Positions 1 to 8,416 are shown, counted from the first letter of the stretch. The stretch is DNA of 64,000 nt from an uncultured Anaerococcus sp. (GCA_943914475.1 CALUCE010000005.1:1-64000), one strand, 5' to 3'. Notes: generated from the sequence alone by a model not told the origin. Numbers and translations are program-made.

Positions 1-64
1 TTTTCTATTAAGATTTAGTTCTTTTCCTTTTATACTGGTAGAATTTTTTTAGTTTAGATAATTT

Positions 65-91
65 GGAGACAAAACTAAAGATTTTATCCCC
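65..91 (-). repeat. Imperfect hairpin, inverted copy of the 3388-3414 hairpin
   Basis: Read on the minus strand, this 27-nt segment matches the terminator-like hairpin at 3388-3414 (+) at 23 of 27 positions, including the loop TCTTTAG. The two copies lie in inverted orientation on either side of the selD-to-desulfurase operon. It may be the 3' terminator of something left of the window, or a copy of a dispersed element. Confidence 0.5.
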
Positions 92-173
92 TACTTCATT
101 GAAGGTATTTTTTTAACTAATGTTTTTTCTGGTCCTTTTATATTTTAATAAATGACTCTTTTTTATCAAATTT

Positions 174-202
174 TTGAAAGATTTGTAAGAAATGTATATA
201 AT
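174..202 (+). promoter_or_regulatory. Promoter of selD operon
   Basis: TTGAAA (174-179) is followed after 17 bp by a perfect TATAAT (197-202), the spacing of a vegetative sigma-A promoter. It lies 27 bp upstream of the selD start, and an AAAGGTG ribosome binding site sits at about 217-223. Confidence 0.75.
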
Positions 203-229
203 AAAATATGAAAGGTAAAAGGTGATTTT

Positions 230-1243
230 ATGAGTGAAATTATCGTCTGCGGAGGTTGCAATGCTAAAATTGCAGCTAGTAATCTCGACACCATCTTAAA
301 GGACATAGAACCTTACAAAAGAGATGATATAATTGTCGGGTTTGATAAAAAAGATGATGCCGCAGTAATTGATATAGACGGAAAAACAGCTGTTATACAG
401 ACGCTTGATTTTTTCCCTCCTATGGTGACTGATCCTTATCTTTTTGGCCAAATTGCTGCTGCCAATGCCCTAAGTGATATTTATGCTATGGGTGGGGATG
501 TAGTTTGTGCTTTAAATATTTGCATGTATCCAACGGAAAAGGATTTCGATACTTTAAACCTAATCCTAAAAGGTGGAAATGACAAGGTAAAGGAAGCCAA
601 GGCCAGTCTTACCGGAGGACATTCTATCCATGACCATTCTATAAAATATGGTCTATCTGTAACAGGCAAGGTTGCTATAGACAAGATATGGAAAAACAAC
701 ACACCTCAAAATGCTGATGTACTCTTACTTACTAAAAAACTTGGTAGCGGGCTTATCTGTGCCAACTATACACAAGGTAATGTAAGCGATGAAGATTTTG
801 AAAAATGTACCAGCCAAATGGCACATTTGAACAAGTATGCTAGGGATGTTTTTGTAAATTATGATATCCATGCTGCTACTGATGTAACTGGTTTTGGTCT
901 TTTGGGTCATTTAAGTGAAATGAGTGATGGCAAGTATACCATGGTTTTGGATTCTGAAAAGATACCAGTCCTTCATCCTGCCTATGATTTGGCCAAGGAA
1001 TTTTTATATACTTCCGGAGCCCAAAACAACAGAAACTATATAGGTGGAAAGGTTGAGTTCTTCAAAGATGACTTCGCCTTGGAAGAAATACTTTTTGATC
1101 CACAAACTTCAGGAGGACTTTTGATAGCTGTAAGCAAAGAAGATAGCGAAAAGATAAAGAAAGAATTCCAAGAAAAAGACATGCCAATCTGGGAAATAGG
1201 CCAAGTTAAAAACAGAAGAGCCTACGATATAATTGTAAAATAA
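230..1243 (+). CDS. selD: Selenide, water dikinase
   Basis: Makes selenophosphate from selenide and ATP, the selenium donor for SelA. The protein is 337 aa, the usual family length. The N-terminal active-site loop reads CGGCNAKI with the catalytic pair at Cys10 and Lys13, so this copy uses Cys rather than selenocysteine. AIRS-type segments follow, with the metal and ATP-binding signatures around DDAAVI and TGGHSIHDHS, and the C-terminal DPQTSGGLL motif. It is first in a tight operon with yedF, a DUF3343 protein and a cysteine desulfurase-like gene. The ATG has an AAAGGTG ribosome binding site. Very secure call. Confidence 0.97.
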   Translation: MSEIIVCGGCNAKIAASNLDTILKDIEPYKRDDIIVGFDKKDDAAVIDIDGKTAVIQTLDFFPPMVTDPYLFGQIAAANALSDIYAMGGDVVCALNICMYPTEKDFDTLNLILKGGNDKVKEAKASLTGGHSIHDHSIKYGLSVTGKVAIDKIWKNNTPQNADVLLLTKKLGSGLICANYTQGNVSDEDFEKCTSQMAHLNKYARDVFVNYDIHAATDVTGFGLLGHLSEMSDGKYTMVLDSEKIPVLHPAYDLAKEFLYTSGAQNNRNYIGGKVEFFKDDFALEEILFDPQTSGGLLIAVSKEDSEKIKKEFQEKDMPIWEIGQVKNRRAYDIIVK

Positions 1244-1255
1244 AAGGAGTAAAAA

Positions 1256-1864
1256 ATGAAATCATTAGATTGTTTGGGACAAATTTGTCCAATACCTGTA
1301 ATTGAAACAAAAAAAACTTTAAGAGAAAACAAGGACGAAACAGAATTTGAAATCCTAGTAGATAACGAAGTAGCTACTGAAAACTTAACTAAAATGGCTA
1401 AGGAATTAAAAATAGAAAGCCAAGCAGAAAAGCTTGATACCATGAAATATAGGGTTAAGCTTACCAAAACTAGTGAATCCCTTGACCATAAGGAAATCGA
1501 AAATTTCAATACAGAAAATATAACTAATGATAACTATATAGTAGTAATTTCTTCAAACAAGATGGGTGGCGGAGATGAAGAATTCTCCAAAAGCTTACTT
1601 GAAGGTTTTGTATATGCTCTTACAGAACAAGACAAGCTACCTGACCTTGTAGTTTGCTACAATGAAGGTGTTAGACTTACTACAGAAAATGAAAAAACCA
1701 TAGAAGATTTCAATAGTCTTACCGAAAGAGGAGTAAGAATTTTATCTTGTGGACTTTGCCTAGACAATTATGGTCTAAAAGATAAGGTTCAAGTTGGTGA
1801 AATCACCAATATGTTTAAGATAGTGGAATTGATGAGAACTAGACATGTCGTTAAACCATGCTAG
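1256..1864 (+). CDS. yedF: Sulfurtransferase-like selenium metabolism protein YedF
   Basis: Two-domain protein of 202 aa. An N-terminal TusA/SirA-like domain (about 1-70) carries the signature DCLGQICPIPVI with the conserved Cys-Pro. A C-terminal DsrE-like domain (about 90-200) contains a CGLCLDNYG cysteine pair. Members of this family sit beside selD in many selenium-using bacteria and are thought to carry or relay selenium or sulfur as a per-selenide; the exact reaction is not settled. It begins 12 bp after selD behind an AAGGAG site, so it is co-transcribed. The ending ...VVKPC places a cysteine at the extreme C terminus. Confidence 0.93.
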   Translation: MKSLDCLGQICPIPVIETKKTLRENKDETEFEILVDNEVATENLTKMAKELKIESQAEKLDTMKYRVKLTKTSESLDHKEIENFNTENITNDNYIVVISSNKMGGGDEEFSKSLLEGFVYALTEQDKLPDLVVCYNEGVRLTTENEKTIEDFNSLTERGVRILSCGLCLDNYGLKDKVQVGEITNMFKIVELMRTRHVVKPC

Positions 1865-1871
1865 TAGGTAT

Positions 1872-2120
1872 ATGCTTTTTTCCTTTGAAAATCAAGCTCA
1901 AGCAACCAAGGCCTATGATAGGGTAAAAACTTACGAAAAAGCAAGACTTATCCCCCTACCTCCCGAAATAGATAAGGGCTGCGGCCTTTCCCTAAGGATA
2001 AGAGAAGAAGATTTTAAAGAAATCTTTGAGATTTTCAAGGAAGAAAATATCGAATATGCCCAAGTCTTTAAATTTTATCACGAAGACTTTAAAAGAAAGA
2101 TAGAAAAATATGTATTTTGA
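1872..2120 (+). CDS. DUF3343 family protein (putative Se/S carrier)
   Basis: Small protein of 82 aa of the DUF3343 family, recognised by the opening MLFSFENQAQA, the middle PLPPEIDKGCGLSLRI with one conserved Cys, and the C-terminal acidic and aromatic tail. Members are associated with selenium genes and often described as putative Se/S carriers. A longer reading from ATG 1845 is possible but overlaps yedF by 20 bp and has no ribosome binding site; ATG 1872 is preceded by AGTAGG and matches the family N terminus. It overlaps the next gene by 11 bp. A second, divergent member is at 16901-17155. Confidence 0.85.
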   Translation: MLFSFENQAQATKAYDRVKTYEKARLIPLPPEIDKGCGLSLRIREEDFKEIFEIFKEENIEYAQVFKFYHEDFKRKIEKYVF

Positions 2121-3240
2121 TAATGCAGCAACAAGTATAAAAAAACCAGAAAAATTAAAAGAAAATTTTGTGGAAATTCTTGATCAGCCAGCCTTTGGTA
2201 ATCCTTCAAGGGGTGGCCATGCCATGTCCGTAAAGTCTATGCTTGGTGTCTATGAAACCAAGAAAGCTTTGGGCAAAATATTTAACACAGAAGCAGAAAA
2301 CATAGCCTTTGCTGATAATTGCTCCTTTGCAGCAAACCTTGTTATAAAATCATTGGTAAGTGACAAGGATCATGTTATAACTTCTACTACAGAACATAAC
2401 AGTATCCTTAGACCCCTCTATCAATCAAAGGCTGAGCTCTCCTTTGTAGATTTCGATGAAAATTTAAATTTAGAATATGATAAACTAGAAAATTTGGTAA
2501 GGGATAATACAAAGTTTCTTGTTATAAACCATGCATCAAATCTTTTAGCCAATGTAAATGACCTTAAAAGACTACATGACTTTGCCAGAAAGCATGATCT
2601 AATTATGATAAGCGATATAGCTCAAACCGCTGGTAATACACCTTTAGATGTAAGTCTTTATGATAATTCTATATTCTTATTTACAGGACACAAGTCTCTC
2701 TATGGCCCAACAGGGACAGGAGGCATTATAAAAAATGGTGACTTTGACTTCAAGCCAGTCTTTTCTGGAGGAAGTGGAATAAAGTCATTTTCAAAAACTC
2801 ATCCAAGTGAATTTCCTACAGTCTTTGAAATAGGTACATCAAACTTTATTTCACAAATGGCCTTTAAGGGAAGTTTAGACTTTATCTTGGAAACAGGTAT
2901 AGAAAATATAAACAAAAAATGCAAGGACCTTACCAAGAGATTCTATGATGGTATCAAGGATAATGAAAAGATAAAAATATATTCCAAAAAACCAGAAGGA
3001 GACTATTCTGCCATAGTTTCTTTAAATATAGGAGATATACCATCTGCCGATGTATCTAATGTCTTGGATGAAGAGTTTGATATCCAAACCAGGCCAGGCG
3101 CCCACTGCGCTCCCCTAATCCACGAACATTTAAAAACAGAAGAACAAGGTCTAGTAAGATTTTCATTTTCATATTTTAATGAGTTTGAAGAAATCGACAA
3201 GGCTGTTGAAATATTAAATAATTTAACAAAAAATATTTAA
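2110..3240 (+). CDS. Cysteine desulfurase / selenocysteine lyase-like PLP enzyme
   Basis: Class V aminotransferase-fold enzyme of 376 aa. It opens with YFDNAATS, carries the PLP lysine in FTGHKSLYG (Lys195) and the catalytic-loop cysteine in RPGAHCAPL (Cys333). It resembles the desulfurase subfamily found next to selD in Enterococcus faecalis and clostridia, so the likely job is mobilising selenium or sulfur for SelD and YedF. Substrate choice (cysteine versus selenocysteine) cannot be read from sequence. Translationally coupled to the DUF3343 gene and last in the selD operon. Confidence 0.92.
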   Translation: MYFDNAATSIKKPEKLKENFVEILDQPAFGNPSRGGHAMSVKSMLGVYETKKALGKIFNTEAENIAFADNCSFAANLVIKSLVSDKDHVITSTTEHNSILRPLYQSKAELSFVDFDENLNLEYDKLENLVRDNTKFLVINHASNLLANVNDLKRLHDFARKHDLIMISDIAQTAGNTPLDVSLYDNSIFLFTGHKSLYGPTGTGGIIKNGDFDFKPVFSGGSGIKSFSKTHPSEFPTVFEIGTSNFISQMAFKGSLDFILETGIENINKKCKDLTKRFYDGIKDNEKIKIYSKKPEGDYSAIVSLNIGDIPSADVSNVLDEEFDIQTRPGAHCAPLIHEHLKTEEQGLVRFSFSYFNEFEEIDKAVEILNNLTKNI

Positions 3241-3247
3241 ACAAGTG

Positions 3248-3271
3248 CCAGGGTTAAAAGCCCTGGTATTT
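3248..3271 (+). terminator. Intrinsic terminator after the selD operon
   Basis: CCAGGG (3248-3253) pairs with CCCTGG (3261-3266) around a short AT loop and is followed by TATTTTAAA, 8 bp after the desulfurase stop codon. Confidence 0.75.
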
Positions 3272-3277
3272 TAAATA

Positions 3278-3420
3278 AGCCCGCCGGCGTGTGAGGCAGG
3301 GATCTTTGATCCGTAAAGCATGCCCGTCCGGCTCTTGGAGGACAGCCCATCAGCAAGCGAACCAGCTGTGACCTCCTCACCGAAGTCAGGGACAAAATCT
3401 TTAGTTTTGTCCCTATATCT
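3278..3420 (+). ncRNA. Candidate structured non-coding RNA with its own terminator
   Basis: A GC-rich stretch in an otherwise AT-rich genome, with no plausible ORF. By eye it folds into a GCCGG...CCGGC stem enclosing GGCA/TGCC and a GGATC-TTT-GATCC hairpin, then GGAGG-ACAGC...GCTGT-GA-CCTCC. GTGAGG and CCTCAC give an alternative long-range stem. It ends in a 9-bp hairpin GGGACAAAA...TTTTGTCCC (3389-3413) that looks like a terminator but has only a weak T tract (TATATCTTTA). I do not recognise it as 6S, SRP RNA, RNase P, tmRNA or a known riboswitch. It lies between a terminator and an unrelated transporter, so it could be a free-standing small RNA or a decayed repeat. Confidence 0.45.
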
Positions 3421-3476
3421 TTATAAATAGGATTTTATTAGTTACCACTGATTAGCAAAGCAATGCTTATTTCGTA

Positions 3477-3495
3477 ACACGACTAAAGATCGTGT
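3477..3495 (+). repeat. Small hairpin with loop CTAAAGA
   Basis: ACACGA (3477-3482), loop CTAAAGA, TCGTGT (3490-3495). The loop is the same heptamer found, in one orientation or the other, in the hairpins at 65-91 and 3389-3413. It leads directly into the 34-bp tandem repeat. Confidence 0.45.
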
Positions 3496-3585
3496 CACGG
3501 GTTCTAGCTTGGTGAGTTAAAGATCGTGGTACGAGTTCTAGTTGGGTAAGTTAAATATCATATTACGGGCTCTTGGAGGTATCTT
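3484..3585 (+). repeat. 34-bp imperfect tandem repeat, three copies
   Basis: Copies start at 3484, 3518 and 3552 and are spaced exactly 34 bp. Each begins TAAAGATCGTG or TAAATATCAT, runs through TACG or CACG, then GTTCTAG or GCTCTTGG. Copies 1 and 2 are close and copy 3 is more diverged; its GGCTCTTGGAGG also occurs in the candidate RNA at 3333-3345. The rest of the gap (3586-3742) holds AT-rich leader sequence with a TATAAT at 3693-3698, probably the -10 of the next gene. Confidence 0.6.
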
Positions 3586-3742
3586 TTTGTAACAGTCGGC
3601 ACAATCTGCCTATAAGTGTTCTTTGATACTTTAGTATAAGTATTAATGCTTCTCTTAGTCTAATCCTTATTAAAAAATATATATAAATATGATATAATTA
3701 TTACTGTAAAGATTATCAAAAATGTATTTAAAGGAGAGATTT

Positions 3743-4633
3743 ATGAAGAAATTACCCCTGCCCATAGCGGGACTTATGTTGGGACTTGCTGGTCTTGGTA
3801 ACTTGCTGGCTAGTCACTGGATAGGCTTTAGGTATATAGCTGGTCTATTGTCTTTTTTGATAGGAGTTATGCTAATAGTTCAAATTGCGGGAGATTTTGC
3901 TGGCTTTAAAAAACAAATGAAAAATCCAGTTATAGCTTCAGTTTTCCCAACTTTTTCTATGGCCTTTATGATTCTTGCAGGCTATATAAGTAAGTGGCAA
4001 GGATTTGCCAAATTCATATGGTATCTGGCTATAGGCTTACATATTATCCTTATGGTATTTTTCACCAAAAACCATCTTATGCATTTAAAGATTGAAAATG
4101 TATATGCTGGATACTTTATTGTTTATGTTGGTATATGTGTGGCAAGTTTGACTGCACCTGCTTTTGATAACCTGGCTTTGGGACAAGCTATATTTTATTT
4201 TTCCTTCCTAGCCCTAATAGTATTTTTAGGTCTGGTTGGCTACAGGTATGCTACAAATAGGAAAATAGATGAAGGATTAAGACCCTTATTTTCTATCTTT
4301 GCTGCCCCTACTAGTCTTTGTCTAGCAGGATATGTGGCATCTTTTCCTGAAGGAAGCAAGAATTTCGCCTTGTTCTTAACTATAATGAGTCAGGCTATAT
4401 TCTTTTTTGTAATAATAAGAGGATTTTCCCTATTTAAGCTAGCCTTTTATCCATCTTTTTCTGCCTTCACCTTCCCCTTTGTGATAAGTTCTATAGGCTT
4501 AAAGACGGCAAACGGAAAATATTTCCAGTCTCCTTTATTGAAGACTTTGGTTCTTCTAGAGACAATATTTGTTACAATAATGGTAATAAGAGTTTTCTTG
4601 GGTTATGTAAATTTTTTAAGAAAGGATAAATAA
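3743..4633 (+). CDS. TDT family transporter (TehA/SLAC1-like)
   Basis: Integral membrane protein of 296 aa with about ten hydrophobic segments and very few charged residues, of the tellurite-resistance/dicarboxylate (TDT) transporter family that also contains sulfite exporters and anion channels. The substrate is unknown; C4-dicarboxylates, sulfite or other small anions are possible. An in-frame ATG at 3722 lies before the AAAGGAGAG ribosome binding site, so ATG 3743 (KKLPLPIAG...) is the start. It overlaps the DUF169 gene by one base (TAATG), showing translational coupling. Confidence 0.85.
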   Translation: MKKLPLPIAGLMLGLAGLGNLLASHWIGFRYIAGLLSFLIGVMLIVQIAGDFAGFKKQMKNPVIASVFPTFSMAFMILAGYISKWQGFAKFIWYLAIGLHIILMVFFTKNHLMHLKIENVYAGYFIVYVGICVASLTAPAFDNLALGQAIFYFSFLALIVFLGLVGYRYATNRKIDEGLRPLFSIFAAPTSLCLAGYVASFPEGSKNFALFLTIMSQAIFFFVIIRGFSLFKLAFYPSFSAFTFPFVISSIGLKTANGKYFQSPLLKTLVLLETIFVTIMVIRVFLGYVNFLRKDK

Positions 4634-5427
4634 TGAATTTAAAGGAAAGTACAGATAAATTAAGAGCTTATTTGGATCTTGACCGCATGCCTGTAGGCAT
4701 TAAGTTTTTAAAAACTAAAAAAGATTATGACAACTTTGATGCTGATACTAGGGAAAATAAGATAACTTATTGCAACAGTATCCACTTTGCTTCTATGGGA
4801 CAAAAATTAAAATTATCTGATACCCACCAAGCTTGTGGCAAGGGTGCTGTAGCTGTTGGCCTTAGGGATGAACCAAAACCAATGGCAAACGGCATGGCAA
4901 GGTATAAGTTTGGGGCCTATGATAGTCTTGAAACTTCTAAGGATGTAGCTGATAAGATGGACTTTATCAAGGAAGACTTCTATGGCTATGCAGCCATGCC
5001 TCTTGATGAGTTTAAGGAAGATCCAGATGTTGTTATTGTTATTTCCAAGTCTTACAATGTTATGAGACTAATCCAAGGCTATGCCTACAAGCACGGCAAT
5101 ACTGCAAAAATCAACACAGTTGGTCTCCAAGCCCTCTGCCGTGACCTTACTTCCTATGTCTATAATGAAGATACCATAAATATTTCATTCTTATGTCCAG
5201 GAACTAGGCTAGTTGCCAACTGGAAACAAGATGAATTAGGCTTTGCTACAAGTTTTTCAGCTTGGTATGATATAGTTGAAGGCATAATCAAAACTACAAA
5301 TCCTTTTGAAAGGGATAAAAATAAGGAAAAAATTGTAGAGAAACTTCCAGAAAATGAAAAAGATAGTATAGAATTTGGAAAAAATTATGACACCGGCTCC
5401 TATGAGGGTGGCAAGGTAGAAGAATAA
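4633..5427 (+). CDS. DUF169 domain-containing protein
   Basis: Soluble protein of 264 aa of the DUF169 family, whose function is not established. The typical features are the N-terminal LDLDRMPVGIKFL segment, conserved cysteines (TYCNSIHFAS, HQACGKGAV, QALCRDLTS, FLCPGTR) and the PLDEF...DVVIVISKS region. The spread of conserved Cys suggests a metal or thiol role, but this is only suggestive. Coupled by a TAATG overlap to the upstream TDT transporter, which implies a joint job. The C-terminal tail is charged and probably disordered. Confidence 0.82.
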   Translation: MNLKESTDKLRAYLDLDRMPVGIKFLKTKKDYDNFDADTRENKITYCNSIHFASMGQKLKLSDTHQACGKGAVAVGLRDEPKPMANGMARYKFGAYDSLETSKDVADKMDFIKEDFYGYAAMPLDEFKEDPDVVIVISKSYNVMRLIQGYAYKHGNTAKINTVGLQALCRDLTSYVYNEDTINISFLCPGTRLVANWKQDELGFATSFSAWYDIVEGIIKTTNPFERDKNKEKIVEKLPENEKDSIEFGKNYDTGSYEGGKVEE

Positions 5428-5460
5428 AAACCTTAAAAATATATTTTAGATTTATGTAAA

Positions 5461-5496
5461 AATGGATGCTTCCAATAAGGAAGGCATCCATTTTTC
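5461..5496 (+). terminator. Intrinsic terminator after DUF169 gene
   Basis: AATGGATGC (5461-5469) and TTCC pair with GGAA and GCATCCATT (5479-5492, one bulged G), followed by TTTTTCTTT. Confidence 0.85.
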
Positions 5497-5548
5497 TTTG
5501 AGCATATGAAATCTATGTTTTATTAAAATTAAAAATTTATGAAAATTC

Positions 5549-5605
5549 ACGCTAATACTATACAAAAACTTGTGCAAGTTATTAAGTATATATGGCGTTT
5601 TTTTA
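5549..5605 (+). other. Nested stem followed by T7 (candidate terminator or small RNA end)
   Basis: The gap 5428-5739 contains no gene. Within it, ACGC/GCGT (5549-5552 with 5595-5598), TATAC/GTATA (5559-5563 with 5586-5590) and ACTTG/CAAGT (5568-5572 with 5575-5579) nest as three stacked helices and end in seven T on the + strand. No convincing terminator for the leftward glycine reductase operon was found in 5606-5739, which is plain AT-rich sequence. Confidence 0.35.
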
Positions 5606-5739
5606 GTTCTCTTCTTAGGAAAAAAATTTTACACAAGCTTTCGTTCTTATCAAAAGAAAATCTGGCAAATTATCTTTTTTTGATATCACTATAGGTGCTT
5701 AGCGAAAAATTTATTTAAATATTTAACTTTTGTAAAATT

Positions 5740-6876
5740 CTAGATATATTCCTTCTCTTCAAGGATTTCTCTAGCTTTTTCCTTCTTTTCTTCATTTACC
5801 ATAACAACTGGTCCTGTACATCCCATGGCACTTTCTGCGTATACTCCCTCAGCATGGAGAGCTCTTATAGCATCCTCGATTTCTAGAATGTCTATACCTC
5901 CTATGGCAGAAGTTACAATTTCTTTGTCTGGAACTTTTACATCGTCAGTTGCTGGCGCTTTTTCTTTTTCATCCAATGACTTTAATATATCCTTAAGTCC
6001 TGCATCGTTAGCTTTTTTGTAAATTTCCTTGCTAAGTCCTACTATATCTCCTTCGATAGAGTTCTTAGCATATTTGATAGCTTCCTTAATTACAGGGCTT
6101 CCACTTGCTCTTGATATGATAAAGACTGGTGTATAGTAACCTTCTCCAATTGATGGGCCGTAGCCTGCACCAACTGTTTCATAGTATCCTCCACTGGTGA
6201 AGGATGAGAATGTTTTTGCTAAGATATTTCCTGTTAGTGAGTCTGTGACATAGACATCACAAATACCTGCAATCAAATCATTTCCACGAAGGACTGCTCC
6301 CTTGTCGCTTCTTTTGCTTTGGGTAAATTCAAAGTCAAAACCATTTTCTTTAAGCTCTTCTAGCTTCTTTTCAACAAGTCTAGCACCTTCTACGTTCATG
6401 ATTCCTAAAGTAGGATTTTCAACACCATTGGCCTTGGCTGCTATGATACCGTCTATGGCATTTAGGATCATAGCTTTTTCTCTTTTTATAGCACTTGTTC
6501 CTGTGGTATTGGCAAGGAAAACTTCTCTACCATTGGCTGGTGCTACAATTTTTCCTACTGTTGATACACCTATAGGGAAAGGATAGTGCATAGTTACTGC
6601 TGCATCTATCTTCTTTTCCTTAAATAGCTTTTCTATGATTGAAGCTTTTTCTTCGTCTGTATCAGCTTCATAGGTTTCAAATTCATCAGTGTATTTTTCA
6701 CCAATTATAACGATATTGACTTCATCTTTTAGGCTTTCTATGGCCATATTTACATTATCACTACCAAGTTCAGAACCATGGTTGGTTACTGCTACGGTTA
6801 TTTGTGAATCAAATTTTCCTGTTTCAAGAGCATCAGCTATTTTGTCAATGGATTTTGCAATTTCTCTTTTATCCAT
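5740..6876 (-). CDS. grdD: Glycine reductase complex component C, subunit alpha
   Basis: 378-aa subunit of protein C, which takes the acetyl unit from the carboxymethyl-selenoether on GrdA and releases acetyl phosphate. The PlsX-like fold is suggested by AVTNHGSELG near the N terminus, and the family's catalytic cysteine is present near the C terminus in SAMGCTGPVVMV (Cys353). Last gene of the operon; it starts 2 bp after the grdC stop, with AGAGGAT as ribosome binding site. Full length, with nothing unusual. Confidence 0.96.
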   Translation of the reverse strand: MDKREIAKSIDKIADALETGKFDSQITVAVTNHGSELGSDNVNMAIESLKDEVNIVIIGEKYTDEFETYEADTDEEKASIIEKLFKEKKIDAAVTMHYPFPIGVSTVGKIVAPANGREVFLANTTGTSAIKREKAMILNAIDGIIAAKANGVENPTLGIMNVEGARLVEKKLEELKENGFDFEFTQSKRSDKGAVLRGNDLIAGICDVYVTDSLTGNILAKTFSSFTSGGYYETVGAGYGPSIGEGYYTPVFIISRASGSPVIKEAIKYAKNSIEGDIVGLSKEIYKKANDAGLKDILKSLDEKEKAPATDDVKVPDKEIVTSAIGGIDILEIEDAIRALHAEGVYAESAMGCTGPVVMVNEEKKEKAREILEEKEYI

Positions 6877-6878
6877 AA

Positions 6879-8408
6879 CTAATCCTCTAGCATTTCATTG
6901 GCTACTTTTCTCATTGCTTCAGCAATAACTTCTCTTACTTGATCTTTGCTTGTGCTATCTTCTGTAGAGTCTTCTCCACTGTTTCTTTCAACAAGTACAG
7001 ATATACCATCAAATAAGTTGGTCATTCTTCCTAGGAATAAGGAACCCTTACCGATAAGCATAGCCTTGTTTAGTTCACCATCGGTCAAATCTTCGATCAT
7101 TTGTCCTATATATGGTGCTGCAGATGGGATATGTCCTTGAGTTGGAGCCCATCCTGTAAAGCCTTTTTCAGCTATAAAATTTTTAAGTTCTTTTCTTTCA
7201 ATTTCACCATTTTTAACTGCAAGCGCACCTATCATTTTGTAGTTAGCTTCTGGAACATTTCCTGCTCCTGCTGGTTTTGTGATATCTGGGTTTTGCATCT
7301 CTGGTGAGAATTTATCAACGTCAGTAATCTTTAGATCGTTGTCATATAGTGGTTTTGCTACTAGTGAGCTAATAACTGCTTGTGGTGATGAACCAGTTTT
7401 TACTGTATGACGACCTATAATATCAGTTCTAACTTCTGGTGACTTGCCATCATTTTCTGTAACCAAAATAGCAAATCCTGCAAGAACATCTTCAAAGATA
7501 GGTAGACCTTTTTTAACATGGTCTCTAGCGTTCATACCTAATTTTGCTGTACATCCACCTGCAAGGATTAAAACGTTTTTAAAGATTCCAGCTTTTACTA
7601 GACCAGATGCTTGAACTAATGCATGAACTGGTGCTGCACAGAATCCTCTTACGTCAGAACCTGTTGCATTGTTGATTCCTGCTGTTTCTGCTACAGCCTT
7701 AGCGAAGTTACCACCACCTCTTTGGTTTATATCTCCGCAAGCTTCTTCAGAACATTCGATTACATAATCGATAGAGTCTTTGTCTACTCCTTGTCTGAAT
7801 AGTTGGATAGCTGATAGGGCACCTGATGCTTTTACTGCTAGGTTTTCTAGCATATTTTCTGCTGATAGGTTTGGATCTACTTCGTGGGCTCTTCTTACAT
7901 AACCTACTAGTTCGTAGTCCTCATAAAGTCCAAGGGCCTTATCTTCATCTATTAGCTCTTGTGCATTTGATATGTCTTCTCCCTTTAATTTGTCAAATAA
8001 GTGTGAAAATTCAGGGAATTTTTTCTCAACAGAGTCCTTGTGTTTGGCTACAAAATCTTCTGATAGTTTTACTAGATCGAACTCATCAGAGTATTTCATC
8101 AATACTATGAATTCGCTTTCTCTAATAATTTGACCAAATTTACCTTCTTCTTTTCCATCTTTGTAGTCTATATCTGAAAATGGAAGTTTGTAATCTGAAA
8201 GTTTTTCTGCTCTTTCATTACCTATGTAAACTTGGTTTGGAAGATAATTAACTACTTCTTCGTATGTTCTTATATGATCTTTTGCATTTTTTAAAAATTC
8301 ACTATCGGGATTTAGTACTTTTTCTTCTGTAAAGGTACTCCCTGCATTTTGCATCATGCAAGGAGTATTTACAAGTACGTATCCCGCTTTTTTAATTACA
8401 GGAAACAT
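6879..8408 (-). CDS. grdC: Glycine reductase complex component C, subunit beta
   Basis: 509-aa partner of GrdD in protein C. It is a FabH/thiolase-like protein, seen in the ECSEEACGDINQRGGG segment, the GFCAAPVHALVQASG loop with its cysteine, and the FEDVLAGFAILV region. It acts on the acetyl thioester formed during glycine reduction, with acetyl phosphate and ultimately ATP as product. The ATG has an AGGAGAG site and follows the grdB stop by 8 bp. Length is normal for the family. Confidence 0.96.
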   Translation of the reverse strand: MFPVIKKAGYVLVNTPCMMQNAGSTFTEEKVLNPDSEFLKNAKDHIRTYEEVVNYLPNQVYIGNERAEKLSDYKLPFSDIDYKDGKEEGKFGQIIRESEFIVLMKYSDEFDLVKLSEDFVAKHKDSVEKKFPEFSHLFDKLKGEDISNAQELIDEDKALGLYEDYELVGYVRRAHEVDPNLSAENMLENLAVKASGALSAIQLFRQGVDKDSIDYVIECSEEACGDINQRGGGNFAKAVAETAGINNATGSDVRGFCAAPVHALVQASGLVKAGIFKNVLILAGGCTAKLGMNARDHVKKGLPIFEDVLAGFAILVTENDGKSPEVRTDIIGRHTVKTGSSPQAVISSLVAKPLYDNDLKITDVDKFSPEMQNPDITKPAGAGNVPEANYKMIGALAVKNGEIERKELKNFIAEKGFTGWAPTQGHIPSAAPYIGQMIEDLTDGELNKAMLIGKGSLFLGRMTNLFDGISVLVERNSGEDSTEDSTSKDQVREVIAEAMRKVANEMLED

Positions 8409-8416
8409 CTTCTCTC

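Noticed and set aside
1222..1509. Minus-strand ORF of 95 aa inside yedF
   Set aside because: A shadow frame over a well-supported gene, with no ribosome binding site and low-complexity Ser/Phe composition. Same judgement for the other long antisense frames inside uvrA, uvrB, GntP, cadA and glxK.
3241..3742. CRISPR array
   Set aside because: The 34-bp repeats are directly contiguous with no unique spacers and only three diverged copies, and no cas genes are present.
5606..5739. Terminator for the leftward glycine reductase operon
   Set aside because: No stem of useful length followed by T on the minus strand could be found by eye.
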